NCBI RefSeq assembly: GCF_015207375.1
Contig: NZ_JADEWY010000009.1
Coordinates: forward strand, 1-64,000
Origin: Coleofasciculus sp. LEGE 07092
GTDB taxonomy: Bacteria; Cyanobacteriota; Cyanobacteriia; Cyanobacteriales; Coleofasciculaceae
Length of the DNA: 64,000 bases
Reading direction: 5' to 3'
Below the pieces are notes generated by a model. It was not told the DNA's origin, did not search any database, and worked only from the letters and a program-made list of their open reading frames with translations. This document shows positions 32,906 to 42,255 of the stretch, piece by piece (within the stretch, counting starts at the first letter, position 1; each line of letters starts with the position of its first letter). A program made the translations under genes and the position numbers.

Positions 32906-34351
32906 ATGGTTCAAGCCTATATTGAAAACTTGCAAGAAATTGAGACAACCCGAGAAATCAATGCCGCTGTAATTAACGTCAGTGGTCGGCAGCGTATGCT
33001 ATCGCAACGTATAGCGCTATTCTGTTTCAGGTTTGTGTGTTCTCAAGACCAAGCTGAACGGCAAATCTGGCGTACTCGTTTAATTGATACCGTCAATTTG
33101 ATGGAAACGTGCCATGAGGGACTAATTTTCGGTAACTCCAGCATGAACCTACCAGGGATCACCTCTGAAGTTATTCGTAAAATGTATTTTGAACGACCGT
33201 TGAAGGTCGATCGAAAGGTACGCCAGTACATTGCCTATGTGCGAAGTTTAATTCAAGTCTCTGAGGTTGAACTCACTTCAGAGAATCCCTATTTTTGCTA
33301 TATTTTAAAGGCAGCCTCTCATGACTTACTAGAGGTTTTAGATGCGGTAGTTAGTCAGTATGAGAAAGAGAGTAATGCTCAATTACTAGCACTCTACGAA
33401 GAGCAAGAAGAACTGTATGAAAAAATTACCAAAACAACAGCATTTGCTCAATCTCAAGCTCAACAGTTAGAAAAATTACTCATTGAACTACAACAGAGTC
33501 ACTTACAAGTCATCCATACTGAAAAAATGTCGAGTCTTGGTCAGTTGGTGGCAGGGATTGCTCATGAAATTAACAATCCCGTCAATTTTATTTGTTCGAG
33601 TTTAATTTTTGCTCACCAGTACGCCCGAGACTTGCTGAAGCTCTTGCAACTCTATACTCAAGACTCTCCCTCACTCCTGCCAGAACTTCAAGCCGAAGCG
33701 GAGGCGATAGAACTTGATTATTTGATTCACGACTTTCCTAAACTTTTGGACTCGATGCAAGTAGCAGCGGATCGTATTTTCAATATCGGCAGGACGATTA
33801 AGAATTTTTCTCGTGTTGACGAAGCTGAAATGAGTCTTGCAAATCTACACGACGGCATTGATAGTACGCTGGTTATCTTACAGCATCGGCTCAAGCCTAA
33901 TGGTGAGTTTACAGGCGTTGAAGTGGTTAAAGAGTATGGCGAATTGCCCTTAGTTGAGTGTTATGCTGGACAGCTTAATCAGGTGTTTATGAATCTTTTA
34001 AGTAACGCCATTGATGTTTTGGAAACTCAATCAGAGCCACGGATTATTAAAATTAGCACAGACCTTAAACAGTCTCAAGTCGTTGTCCAGATTGCCGATA
34101 ACGGACCGGGTATCAGTCCAGAGGTGAAAAATAGAATTTTTGACCCGTTTTTTACAACTAAACCCATCGGCAAAGGTACGGGTTTGGGATTATCAATCAG
34201 CCACAAAATTGTGGAAGAAAAGCATGGGGGAGTACTGAGTTGTGTGTCACAACCGGGACAGGGAACGGAGTTTTGGATCGAACTGCCGATTCAGAAGGCA
34301 AGTTCACGAAGCACGATGGTGAGTGCGGTTGCTCAAAAGGGTAATGGGTGA
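32906..34351 (+). CDS. Sensor histidine kinase with PilJ/NarX-type N-terminus
   Basis: This is a 481-residue kinase. The N-terminal part contains VINVSGRQRMLSQRIALFC, the conserved helix of the PilJ/NarX-type sensing domain (PF13675), here without membrane helices, so it should act in the cytoplasm. A coiled coil (about 170-225) leads to the HisKA box with the phospho-acceptor in GIAHEINNPVNF. The ATPase domain shows LLSNAIDVL (N box), DNGPGIS (G1) and GTGLGLSI (G2). I prefer ATG 32906 because GAGGAG lies 5 nt upstream. The response regulator is not adjacent. Confidence 0.88.
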   Translation: MVQAYIENLQEIETTREINAAVINVSGRQRMLSQRIALFCFRFVCSQDQAERQIWRTRLIDTVNLMETCHEGLIFGNSSMNLPGITSEVIRKMYFERPLKVDRKVRQYIAYVRSLIQVSEVELTSENPYFCYILKAASHDLLEVLDAVVSQYEKESNAQLLALYEEQEELYEKITKTTAFAQSQAQQLEKLLIELQQSHLQVIHTEKMSSLGQLVAGIAHEINNPVNFICSSLIFAHQYARDLLKLLQLYTQDSPSLLPELQAEAEAIELDYLIHDFPKLLDSMQVAADRIFNIGRTIKNFSRVDEAEMSLANLHDGIDSTLVILQHRLKPNGEFTGVEVVKEYGELPLVECYAGQLNQVFMNLLSNAIDVLETQSEPRIIKISTDLKQSQVVVQIADNGPGISPEVKNRIFDPFFTTKPIGKGTGLGLSISHKIVEEKHGGVLSCVSQPGQGTEFWIELPIQKASSRSTMVSAVAQKGNG

Positions 34352-34542
34352 GCCAGGAACTTGAGTTTGTGGTGATTGTAGCTTCCTATTGTGCAAGAGA
34401 AATAGACACTGAGCCTTGGCAATAGCGAAAGTTTTGTGATGTATTGGATTCAGGAACTATGCCGGGGGTGTATCTAGGTAGGAAGGAAAAACGGCACAGT
34501 TGCGATCGCCTAATCGGGAACTTTGCAAACTGGGGAAGCTTT

Positions 34543-36027
34543 ATGGAACTGCTACACGCTCCAGGAGATAGTATTGCCCAACGTTATTGCATTTTAAGCA
34601 CGTTGGGGCAAGGGGGGAGCGGGATAACGTACCAAGCAAAAGACACGCAAACCCGTCAGCAAGTGGCACTGAAAGCCCTGTCCCTCCACCGACTGACGGA
34701 CTGGAAAATGCTAGAGCTATTTGAACGGGAAGCCCTGGTGCTGGCTAAACTGAATCATCCTGGCATTCCCAAATACTTGGATTATTTTCATACAGATACA
34801 TCTCAAGACCGCTCGTTCTATATTGTCCAGCAGTTGGCAGAGGGACAGTCTCTTGATGTTTTAGTAAACAAGGGCTGGCGAACTAACGAACGGCAAGTTC
34901 GGCAGATAGCCATACAGATACTAGAAATTTTAGTGTATTTGCAGGCATTGAAACCGCCAGTGATTCATCGAGATATTAAGCCACAGAATATTATTCTACA
35001 TACCTCTCCTCACCAAGGGGGGGCAAAGGGGGGTCAGGTATTTTTAGTCGATTTTGGAGCCGTACAAGATACCTATCACAGTACATTCATGCGGGGCAGT
35101 ACGATGGTAGGAACCTACGGTTATATGGCTCCCGAACAGTTCCGGGGGCAAGCGGTTCCGGCAACCGATTTATACGGTTTAGGTGCAACCTTACTATTTT
35201 TGCTCACCCACCGTTCTCCGGCTGATTTACCAACGGATAGGCTGAAAATTGATTTTCGTTCCCGCGTCCAGATTAGCGAGTACTTTGCTGACTGGTTAGA
35301 AAAAATCCTGGAACCCGATGTCAAGGATAGATTCTCCTCGGCACAAGAAGCGTTAGCCGCACTGCGTAGTAAGCGGCGCATTAATACCGAATCGAGTTCC
35401 TCTACACCCTGGAAAGCGATCGCAGGCGTGGGAATTGCTACAGTTGTAGCTGTCAGTATTCTCAATCAGTACAAGTATCCTATCCTCAGCGCCATGGGAT
35501 TTACGCCCAGAGCCCTATACGAGGGAATTATGGGCGGCGATATTGAAACCGTTCGATACTATTTAGACCGAGGCGTTAATGTGAATGCCAGGGAATACCA
35601 AGATCATACGCCTCTGCACTGGGCAGTCAGCAATAACAAACCCAACATCGCAGAACTTTTAATCGATAGAGGCGCAGATATTCAGGCTCGGTACGATGAA
35701 GATGGTCATACCGTTCTGCACATTGCCGTGCAGCATGACACAAAAGACATGGCAGAACTGTTGATGAATCGGGGTGCAGATATCCATACCAAGGATAACT
35801 TCGGCAATAACTGCCTGCACTTAGCTCTCATGAAGTCAGACGTATCCCACTACTACGGCATGGTACTCACAGAAAAGACGCCCTCAATCGAGATAGTAGA
35901 ACTGTTGATTGAGCGAGGCGTCGATATCCATGCCAAAAACAATCGTGGCGAAACCCCTCTCTATTTTGCGCGATCGCAATCTCAGGAAGCGGCAGAGTTG
36001 CTGCAACGTTATGGCGCAACCGAGTAA
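34543..36027 (+). CDS. Ser/Thr protein kinase with C-terminal ankyrin repeats
   Basis: This 494-residue protein has a kinase domain (about 12-280): GQGGSG loop at 22-27, VALKALS with Lys44, HRDIKPQN from 142, DFG at 170-172 and GYMAPEQFRG. A membrane helix follows near 290-310 (AIAGVGIATVVAVSIL), then about four ankyrin repeats (YQDHTPLHWAVSNNKPNIAE and so on) that would lie beyond the membrane or bind partners. Between HRDIKPQN and DFG there is an insertion (HTSPHQGGAKGG) encoded by repeat DNA and absent from the next kinase. The start is ATG 34543 (MELLHAPGD), matched by the paralogue's MEQLHQSGD. Confidence 0.88.
   Translation: MELLHAPGDSIAQRYCILSTLGQGGSGITYQAKDTQTRQQVALKALSLHRLTDWKMLELFEREALVLAKLNHPGIPKYLDYFHTDTSQDRSFYIVQQLAEGQSLDVLVNKGWRTNERQVRQIAIQILEILVYLQALKPPVIHRDIKPQNIILHTSPHQGGAKGGQVFLVDFGAVQDTYHSTFMRGSTMVGTYGYMAPEQFRGQAVPATDLYGLGATLLFLLTHRSPADLPTDRLKIDFRSRVQISEYFADWLEKILEPDVKDRFSSAQEALAALRSKRRINTESSSSTPWKAIAGVGIATVVAVSILNQYKYPILSAMGFTPRALYEGIMGGDIETVRYYLDRGVNVNAREYQDHTPLHWAVSNNKPNIAELLIDRGADIQARYDEDGHTVLHIAVQHDTKDMAELLMNRGADIHTKDNFGNNCLHLALMKSDVSHYYGMVLTEKTPSIEIVELLIERGVDIHAKNNRGETPLYFARSQSQEAAELLQRYGATE
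35001..35036 (+). repeat. Repeat-derived in-frame insertion within the kinase catalytic core
   Basis: The stretch CTCACCAAGGGGGGGCAAAG and its G-rich continuation resemble the 'CCTTACCAAGGGGGG' intergenic repeats of cyanobacteria. It adds roughly nine residues between the catalytic loop and the DFG motif compared with the neighbouring paralogue. Confidence 0.65.
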
Positions 36028-36031
36028 ATTG

Positions 36032-37402
36032 ATGGAACAACTACACCAATCGGGAGACATCATCGCCCAACGCTACCGCATCCTGACTCTGTTGGGACAG
36101 GGGGGCGTTGGTACAACCTATGCCGCCCAAGACTTAAAAAACAGTCAAACAGTAGCGTTAAAAGCTCTTTCTCTCCGTCGGATGGCGGACTGGAAACAGA
36201 TGGAACTGTTTGAACGAGAAGCCCGCATTCTCGCTCAACTCAAACATCCTGCCATTCCCTATTATCTAGACTATTTCCAAGTAGACACCGATCGCGATCG
36301 CAGTTTCTACATCGCCCAGCAGCTAGCACCAGGGAAATCGTTGGCGGTGTTGATTGAACGCGGTTGGCATCCTCATGAAGCACAGGTCAAACAGTTAGCG
36401 ATTCGCCTCTTGAAAATTCTCATCTACCTACACCAACTAACACCCCCTGTTATTCATCGGGATATCAAGCCGCAAAATATTATTCTGAACCGTAAAGGAC
36501 AAGTATTCCTCGTGGATTTCGGTGCGGTGCAAGATACCTATCACCACACAGTTACAGGTGGCAGCACCATCGTGGGTACATACGGTTACATGGCACCGGA
36601 GCAGTTTCGCGGACAAGCGGTAGTGTCTACCGATTTGTATGGGTTGGGAACGACATTGCTTTTCCTGTTAACCCAACAATCCCCTGCTGATTTACCCCAG
36701 CGCCAACTCAAAATTGATTTCCGTCCCCACGTTGACATTTCTAGGGAGTTTGCTGACTGGTTGGAGAAAATGCTCGAACCTGTTGTAGATGATCGATTTT
36801 CCTGTGCCAGCGAAGCTTTAGCCGTGTTGCAGGGAAAACAGGCGCTAACCCAATCTACCCCACCCAGACTTCGACTTCGCAAACCTCAGAACAGTAACAT
36901 CCGTTTGACCAAGAATGAGCAGACAATAGTGGTAGAAATGCCCCCGGCTCGATTGCGCAGCAGAATCAGTCAGGTTTTTGCCCTCATCAATCTGATTTGG
37001 AACGGATTGTTAGCACTGACCATTTGGATGATTATAGAACTTTCGTTGTTCATGCAACCTTCTAATCTTATCCCCGTGGGTATTTGCGTATTGATTGGAT
37101 TGTGGCTGCTGACTCAGTTTCTCTATGGCACGTTATCTCGGACAAAACTAGAAATTGATTCTCAGCAATTCCAGTTACAGAAGTGGTTGCTAGGTTCACG
37201 CTATCAAAAGGTTAAGGGAAAAACAGCAGAGATTAGTCAGGTAGAACTTAGGGAAATCAGTTTGCCGTTGAGTAAAAATCTGGTCAACTTCTGTGTACTG
37301 AGGTGGAAGTGGAAGCCGTTGGGTTTTGGGACGTTTTTGACGCAGGCGGAGAAAGAGTGGTTGGTGAAGGAGATGGGGGCGTTTCTGGAAAAAATACGTT
37401 AG
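36032..37402 (+). CDS. Ser/Thr protein kinase with C-terminal membrane domain
   Basis: This is a 456-residue paralogue of the preceding kinase. Kinase motifs are GQGGVG (22-27), VALKALS (Lys44), HRDIKPQNIILNRKGQVFLV, DFGAVQD and GYMAPEQFRGQA. After residue 300 the protein has two membrane helices (FALINLIWNGLLALTIWMII; IPVGICVLIGLWLLTQFLYG) and a soluble tail instead of ankyrin repeats. ATG 36032 matches the start of the paralogue; ATG 36011 is possible and would overlap the upstream stop. Spacing of 4 nt from the first kinase suggests co-transcription of a tandem duplication whose C-terminal parts have since diverged or been swapped. Confidence 0.87.
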   Translation: MEQLHQSGDIIAQRYRILTLLGQGGVGTTYAAQDLKNSQTVALKALSLRRMADWKQMELFEREARILAQLKHPAIPYYLDYFQVDTDRDRSFYIAQQLAPGKSLAVLIERGWHPHEAQVKQLAIRLLKILIYLHQLTPPVIHRDIKPQNIILNRKGQVFLVDFGAVQDTYHHTVTGGSTIVGTYGYMAPEQFRGQAVVSTDLYGLGTTLLFLLTQQSPADLPQRQLKIDFRPHVDISREFADWLEKMLEPVVDDRFSCASEALAVLQGKQALTQSTPPRLRLRKPQNSNIRLTKNEQTIVVEMPPARLRSRISQVFALINLIWNGLLALTIWMIIELSLFMQPSNLIPVGICVLIGLWLLTQFLYGTLSRTKLEIDSQQFQLQKWLLGSRYQKVKGKTAEISQVELREISLPLSKNLVNFCVLRWKWKPLGFGTFLTQAEKEWLVKEMGAFLEKIR

Positions 37403-37495
37403 TGAGAGGCAATATTAACACTGAAGTAGGATTGTAGCCCCAAAATTATATGCCTTGATTGGTTGGGCTGTCACTGAGAGTTGATAACTGATCCC

Positions 37496-38350
37496 TTAAA
37501 CTCCAGCAGGTACACTAACTCCCAAAAACTCCTGCACCCGCTCTAAGTAAACGTCCGGAGCTTCCAGCATGGGGAAGTGAGCTGTCTTAGGAATCTCCAA
37601 ATACTCAACCTTTTCACTCAATGATGCTGCTGTACGCCCCAGTTCTGGCGGAATAATTTTATCGTATTCGCCAGATATTAATAGAGTGGGAACCGTTAGC
37701 CCAGCAAACTTTTCGGGCATCACCTCAGAAGCATACTTGCTCACCGCTGTCAACATTGTCCCCAAGGCTGCCTGATAATCTGCTAGCAAAAAATCTTCTA
37801 AAAAGGCTCGCCTCACTTCCCTAGGCAATGGGCGGTGCAGAAATCGTGCCATAAACAGGGAATCGGCAAACGGAATCTGCAAGAACCAGCGAGGACGGAA
37901 TTTCACCACATAGCCACCAAATTTATGAAAAGCAGCAAAGGCTTTCTCTTCGTATTCAAAAATACCACTACAGGTCAAAATTGCTCGCTCTACGCGCTCA
38001 GGATAGCGGTTGAGAAACATCGTCGCCGCTGACGCTCCCAACGAGTGGGCATTGATATAGACACGCTTCAGTTCTAAAGCCTCTAACAATACCGCCAAAT
38101 CGTCGGCATAGTCTTCCATTTCATAGAGCAACTCTATCGGCTCTTGAGGTAATCGCGATCGCCCGAATCCCCGCAGATCGTAGAGCAGGCAGTTAAATCT
38201 ATCCGATAGAGCTTTAGCAGTACTTTCCCAGTAACGAGCAGAGCCGCTCCAACCGTGGATGAAAACCATCACCGGCTTTTCTTTAGACTGAGCCGATTGA
38301 GGTATCCATTCGTAGTAATGCTCGACACCCCGAACTTGAATGTAAGACAT
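37496..38350 (-). CDS. Alpha/beta hydrolase
   Basis: This 284-residue alpha/beta-hydrolase has the oxyanion-hole motif FIHGWSGSARYW, nucleophile elbow AHSLG, acid in SGEYDKIIP and His in KTAHFPMLE. The cap is helical. It is less like the two GNSxG hydrolases of this window and closer to general esterase/dehalogenase-type members; the substrate is unknown. The start is ATG 38348-38350 (MSYIQVRGVEH). The longer frame runs through a TTGTCCGTTGTC-type repeat and is not credible. Confidence 0.85.
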   Translation of the reverse strand: MSYIQVRGVEHYYEWIPQSAQSKEKPVMVFIHGWSGSARYWESTAKALSDRFNCLLYDLRGFGRSRLPQEPIELLYEMEDYADDLAVLLEALELKRVYINAHSLGASAATMFLNRYPERVERAILTCSGIFEYEEKAFAAFHKFGGYVVKFRPRWFLQIPFADSLFMARFLHRPLPREVRRAFLEDFLLADYQAALGTMLTAVSKYASEVMPEKFAGLTVPTLLISGEYDKIIPPELGRTAASLSEKVEYLEIPKTAHFPMLEAPDVYLERVQEFLGVSVPAGV

Positions 38351-38482
38351 TTTTTGTCCGTTGTCCTTTGTCTTTTGTCCGTGTCCGTTGTTAAAAACCA
38401 ATGACTAGGCAGGGGATTTGATAACGGATGTAACGGATATTTTAGCGGTGGTCAAAGACCAATGACTAATAACTAATAACCA

Positions 38483-39832
38483 CTAAGCTGATTCTGGCTT
38501 GGGTAAGGACGATGGATGAAGCAGTAGTTCTGCCGTTGAGCGCTTCTCGACCATTTCCCGCGTGATTGTGCAGCGAGTCACATCCTTACGGGAGGGTAAC
38601 TCGTACATCACATCCAGCATCAATTCTTCTACAATACCACGCAGCGCCCTTGCGCCTGTTTTGCGGCGGTAGGCTTCTTGAGCGATCGCTCGAACGGCAT
38701 CTTCGGTAAACCCTAACTGCACCGAATCCATTTTCAGCAGTTTCTGGTACTGCTTCACGAGGGCGTTACGGGGTTGGGTCAAGATTGCTATCAGCGCTTC
38801 TTCATCAAGCGGGTCAACTACAGCCGTCACCGGCACCCGACCAATGAACTCCGGAATCATACCGAACTTCACCAAGTCATCTGGCTCTAAATGCCGCAGA
38901 ATATCTGCTGTCCGTTTCTCCCGAGACGGATTATCTCCCCCCTGAATAAAGCCCATAGAACGCTTACCAATCCGCTGTTCTACTACCTTATCTAGACCAA
39001 CAAATGCCCCACCGCAAATAAAGAGAATGTTGCTCGTGTCGATCTGAATGCAGTCTTGATAGGGATGCTTTCGCCCCCCTTGGGGGGGTACGTTAGCAAC
39101 CGTTCCCTCTAACATCTTCAGTAACGCCTGCTGGACTCCCTCACCAGAAACATCTCGGGTAATTGAAGGGTTTTCGCTCTTGCGGGCAATTTTGTCAATT
39201 TCATCAATGTAAATAATTCCCCGTTGGGCTTCTTCTACATCTAAGTCCGCCACTTGCAGCAGTCGCAGCAAGATATTTTCTACATCTTCGCCAACATAAC
39301 CAGCTTCCGTCAGTGTCGTGGCATCTGCTACCGCAAACGGCACATCCAATACACTTGCTAGGGTTTGAGCCAGCAGGGTTTTACCGCACCCCGTTGGACC
39401 CAATAGCAGAATGTTAGATTTTTGCAGTTCTACTGAATCCTCTATTCCTGCCTTACCATTATTTGTAGCTGCCTTAGATTGAATAAAACTCAGGCGCTTG
39501 TAGTGGTTATAGACAGCGACCGATAGCACTTTTTTGGCTTCGTCCTGACCGATAACGTGCTCGTCGAGAAACTTTTTTAGTTCTCTCGGTTTGGGCATCT
39601 GATTCAGTGACAGACCGGCAGTACGAGTGCGGCGTTTTTGAGGAGGTTCGGAGCGGGGAACTTGCTGGGGAGCCGGGGTGCTGGAGTCAAGCAACTCCTC
39701 ATCTAAAATTTCGTTGCATAGGTCAACACATTCATCACAGATGTAGACTCCGGGTCCGGCAATTAACTTGCGCACCTGCTCTTGAGACTTTCCACAAAAC
39801 GAACATTTTAGATGGGAGTCGTACTTAGACAT
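38483..39832 (-). CDS. clpX: ATP-dependent Clp protease ATP-binding subunit ClpX
   Basis: This 449-residue AAA+ unfoldase feeds substrates to ClpP. The N-terminal zinc-binding domain has Cys10, Cys13, Cys32 and Cys35. The AAA+ core shows Walker A GPTGCGKT, Walker [10 protein letters not shown], pore loop GYVGEDVE and [10 protein letters not shown], which includes an IGF-loop-side region. The start is ATG 39830-39832 ([11 protein letters not shown]); the longer frame would enter the upstream clpP gene. It lies 10 nt after the clpP2-like gene, so the two form one operon, as I recall for cyanobacterial clpP2-clpX. Confidence 0.96.
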   Translation of the reverse strand: MSKYDSHLKCSFCGKSQEQVRKLIAGPGVYICDECVDLCNEILDEELLDSSTPAPQQVPRSEPPQKRRTRTAGLSLNQMPKPRELKKFLDEHVIGQDEAKKVLSVAVYNHYKRLSFIQSKAATNNGKAGIEDSVELQKSNILLLGPTGCGKTLLAQTLASVLDVPFAVADATTLTEAGYVGEDVENILLRLLQVADLDVEEAQRGIIYIDEIDKIARKSENPSITRDVSGEGVQQALLKMLEGTVANVPPQGGRKHPYQDCIQIDTSNILFICGGAFVGLDKVVEQRIGKRSMGFIQGGDNPSREKRTADILRHLEPDDLVKFGMIPEFIGRVPVTAVVDPLDEEALIAILTQPRNALVKQYQKLLKMDSVQLGFTEDAVRAIAQEAYRRKTGARALRGIVEELMLDVMYELPSRKDVTRCTITREMVEKRSTAELLLHPSSLPKPESA

Positions 39833-39842
39833 AAGGAGCCTC

Positions 39843-40550
39843 TTATTTAATAGAAGTGACAGTGGCTTCGCTGGGAAGGTTCTGTCGGGAGATGATCTGG
39901 TCAATTAGACCATACTCTTTTGCTTCAGCCGCTGACATAAAAAAGTCTCGTTCGGTATCAGCGGCTATTTTCTCATAGGGCTGCCCCGTATGGTGGGCTA
40001 GTAGTTCGCTGATCTGACGTTTGTGAAAAAGAATTTCCTTGGCTTGTATCTCAATGTCAACGGCTTGCCCTTGGGCACCGCCCAGAGGCTGAGAGAGCAT
40101 AAACCGTGCATTTGGAAGGGATATCCGCTTGCCCGGAGCTCCTGATGCCAGCAGAAACACTCCCATATCAGTTGCTGCACCAAAACAAATGGTAACAACA
40201 TCGGGGCGGATCTGTTGTATTGTGTCATAAATCGCCATTCCCGCGATCGCAGCCCCAAGTCCCATCAAGGGTCCACCCGGAGAGTGGATGTAAAGCTGAA
40301 TTTCCTTGGTTGGGTCTTCGGCTTCTAAATAAAGGAGTTGAGCAATAATGGAGTCAGCCACTACATCATTGATTTGGGTTCCTAGGAAAACGATACGCTC
40401 TCGCAGAAGCCGTGAGTAGATATCAAAAGCCCGTTCCCCCATACCGGACTGTTCTATCACCATCGGCACCACATTGCTCAAGTTAGCGGAGTCACTCTCC
40501 GGGGAACTCAAGCTTTTGATTTCGTAGTCAGGGAACTGGGATTGCAGCAT
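39843..40550 (-). CDS. clpP: ClpP2-type protease subunit lacking catalytic Ser and His
   Basis: This 235-residue protein has the ClpP fold and a ClpP2-like sequence ([45 protein letters not shown]). The catalytic Ser position (normally GxAASMG) reads GAATDMG, with Asp128 in its place, and the catalytic His position (MIHQPLGG) reads MLSQPLGG, with Ser153. The triad Asp is kept at 198. A short insertion (PLMGLGAAI, about 94-102) follows SPGG. It should therefore be proteolytically inactive, like ClpR, while its neighbourhood and the rest of the sequence point to ClpP2 rather than ClpR. It is in an operon with clpX. The start is ATG 40548-40550; an ATG 15 nt upstream is possible. Confidence 0.9.
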   Translation of the reverse strand: MLQSQFPDYEIKSLSSPESDSANLSNVVPMVIEQSGMGERAFDIYSRLLRERIVFLGTQINDVVADSIIAQLLYLEAEDPTKEIQLYIHSPGGPLMGLGAAIAGMAIYDTIQQIRPDVVTICFGAATDMGVFLLASGAPGKRISLPNARFMLSQPLGGAQGQAVDIEIQAKEILFHKRQISELLAHHTGQPYEKIAADTERDFFMSAAEAKEYGLIDQIISRQNLPSEATVTSIK

Positions 40551-40779
40551 ACAACAAATGTTCAACTAGAGTTAACAACCGTGCTGTCTGACCCAGCACT
40601 AAGGGCAATCTTTTGTGGTGTGGCAGGGTTTCGCTTCACACGCCAAGGAGATGGTCTTACGATCATTATGCCTTAGCTGTTTAAGGACTAGGGTTGTCAG
40701 CTATCGCCAGAAAACTGTTGATAACACGCCCTATGCCTCAACCCTCGGCTTACTTTGACTTGTGGCTGTCTTGACAGGT

Positions 40780-42255
40780 TCATTCAGTTACCTCTTGAAC
40801 GGGAGTTTGTTGTTGCTCATTTTCTCCTGCTGCTTCCTCAGTTGGGGCTAAAGCTTCGGAAACAACCTCCTCTGCTGATACTTCAATGGTTTGGGATGAT
40901 GCATCCCTTGCTTCTGAATCGGCGGTTTCTTCAGGAGTCAGCGACCCTTGAGGAACTAGTTCAATCGTAGCGTGTTCTTCCAACCATTGAATGGCTTTTT
41001 CTTTGCGTAAATCAGATGCGACGAACTCCCGCAACCGCTGAAGATCGATATCCTGCCCAGCCAACTGTTTCATCAATTCTTGACATTTAGCTTCAATCGC
41101 TTCTGGTTCGATGGTGAGAGATTCACGTTTAGCAACTTCCTGAACTGCCATGGACTGCCGGAGGCGTTCAATTGCATCAGGACGGGTTCGCTCCCGCAAT
41201 TGCGGCATCATTTCGGGAGTAAACAACGTTTTAATATCCATCCCATAGTTTTCCATCTGGATGGCTGTCTGGGTGAGAATTGTCTGCACTTCCTGCTCAA
41301 TCAAGCTTTCAGGCAGATCCATTTCCACCTGCGCAAGCAGGGCTTCTAGGAGGGCGTTCTCCTTATTCACTGCCGTTTCTTTCTCGGCTTTTTCAGCAAA
41401 TTGCTTCCCTAAGGATTCCCGCAATTCTTCCAGACTTTCTAGTTCACTGATTTCTTGAGCAAAGTCATCATCAAGTTCTGGCAACTCTTTTTCTTTGAGT
41501 TCTTTGAGGGTGATGGTGAATTGTGCTACCTCACCTGCTAGATCCTCTCGGGCATAATCTTCAGGAAACGTTACAGAGACTTCTTTGGTTTCCCCAGGAT
41601 TCATCCCGACAATTCCCGCAACGATATCGCCAATAAACCGTCCTTCCTCTAGCTCAATTTGAAAATCACTAGCCTCACCGCCTGAAATTTCGACCGCCTC
41701 TTTTCCCTCACCTATCAAGAAACCTTTGTAATCAATCACTGCCACATCTCCCATCTGGGCAGGACGCGATTCGACTGGAATGAGAGTGGCTTGCTGAACG
41801 CGACGCTCTTCTAAGAACTTGTCCACGGCATCGGCATCAGGTTGCACTTCCTCAGCTTTAATGCTTAAGCTGCCGTAATCGCCCAAATTGACTTGAGGAG
41901 GCACATCTACCGAGGCTGAGAACTTCAGGGGCTCTCCTGGCTCAAAATTACCAATCAACTCCTCATAGGAGGAGACTAATCTGTAGTTTCCCAGTACTTC
42001 AATAGTTTCTTGCGCAATTGCCTGCTTGAGCCCCGTTTGCACCAAATCTTCCAGAGCCGCTTCTTTAATACGCTTTAGTCCCAACCGCTGGAGCAAAATC
42101 TGACGGGGCACTTTTCCTTTGCGAAACCCAGGAATATTGGCAGAGCGGGCGAGGTTTTGTACGACCTTGTCGTAAGCTTGCTTGGTCGTTTCGGCGGGAA
42201 TTTCAATTTCCAGACCGATTTGGCTCTTCGGGAGCTTTTCCTGAGTAACTTTCAT
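40780..42255 (-). CDS. tig: Trigger factor (ribosome-associated chaperone)
   Basis: This is a 491-residue chaperone and peptidyl-prolyl isomerase that binds nascent chains at the ribosome exit. The ribosome-docking signature GFRKGK is at 43-48 (NIPGFRKGKVPRQILLQ), the FKBP-like domain spans about 165-250 (GDVAVIDYKGFLIGEGKEAV) and the helical chaperone arms about 255-430. The Glu/Ala-rich tail (about 435-491) is a typical cyanobacterial extension. It is upstream of clpP-clpX in the same direction, with a 229-nt gap that may hold a separate promoter, and divergent from asd. Confidence 0.95.
   Translation of the reverse strand: MKVTQEKLPKSQIGLEIEIPAETTKQAYDKVVQNLARSANIPGFRKGKVPRQILLQRLGLKRIKEAALEDLVQTGLKQAIAQETIEVLGNYRLVSSYEELIGNFEPGEPLKFSASVDVPPQVNLGDYGSLSIKAEEVQPDADAVDKFLEERRVQQATLIPVESRPAQMGDVAVIDYKGFLIGEGKEAVEISGGEASDFQIELEEGRFIGDIVAGIVGMNPGETKEVSVTFPEDYAREDLAGEVAQFTITLKELKEKELPELDDDFAQEISELESLEELRESLGKQFAEKAEKETAVNKENALLEALLAQVEMDLPESLIEQEVQTILTQTAIQMENYGMDIKTLFTPEMMPQLRERTRPDAIERLRQSMAVQEVAKRESLTIEPEAIEAKCQELMKQLAGQDIDLQRLREFVASDLRKEKAIQWLEEHATIELVPQGSLTPEETADSEARDASSQTIEVSAEEVVSEALAPTEEAAGENEQQQTPVQEVTE

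Noticed and set aside
38351-38401. Longer start for the alpha/beta hydrolase
   Set aside because: The added residues are translated TTGTCCGTTGTC-type repeat DNA.
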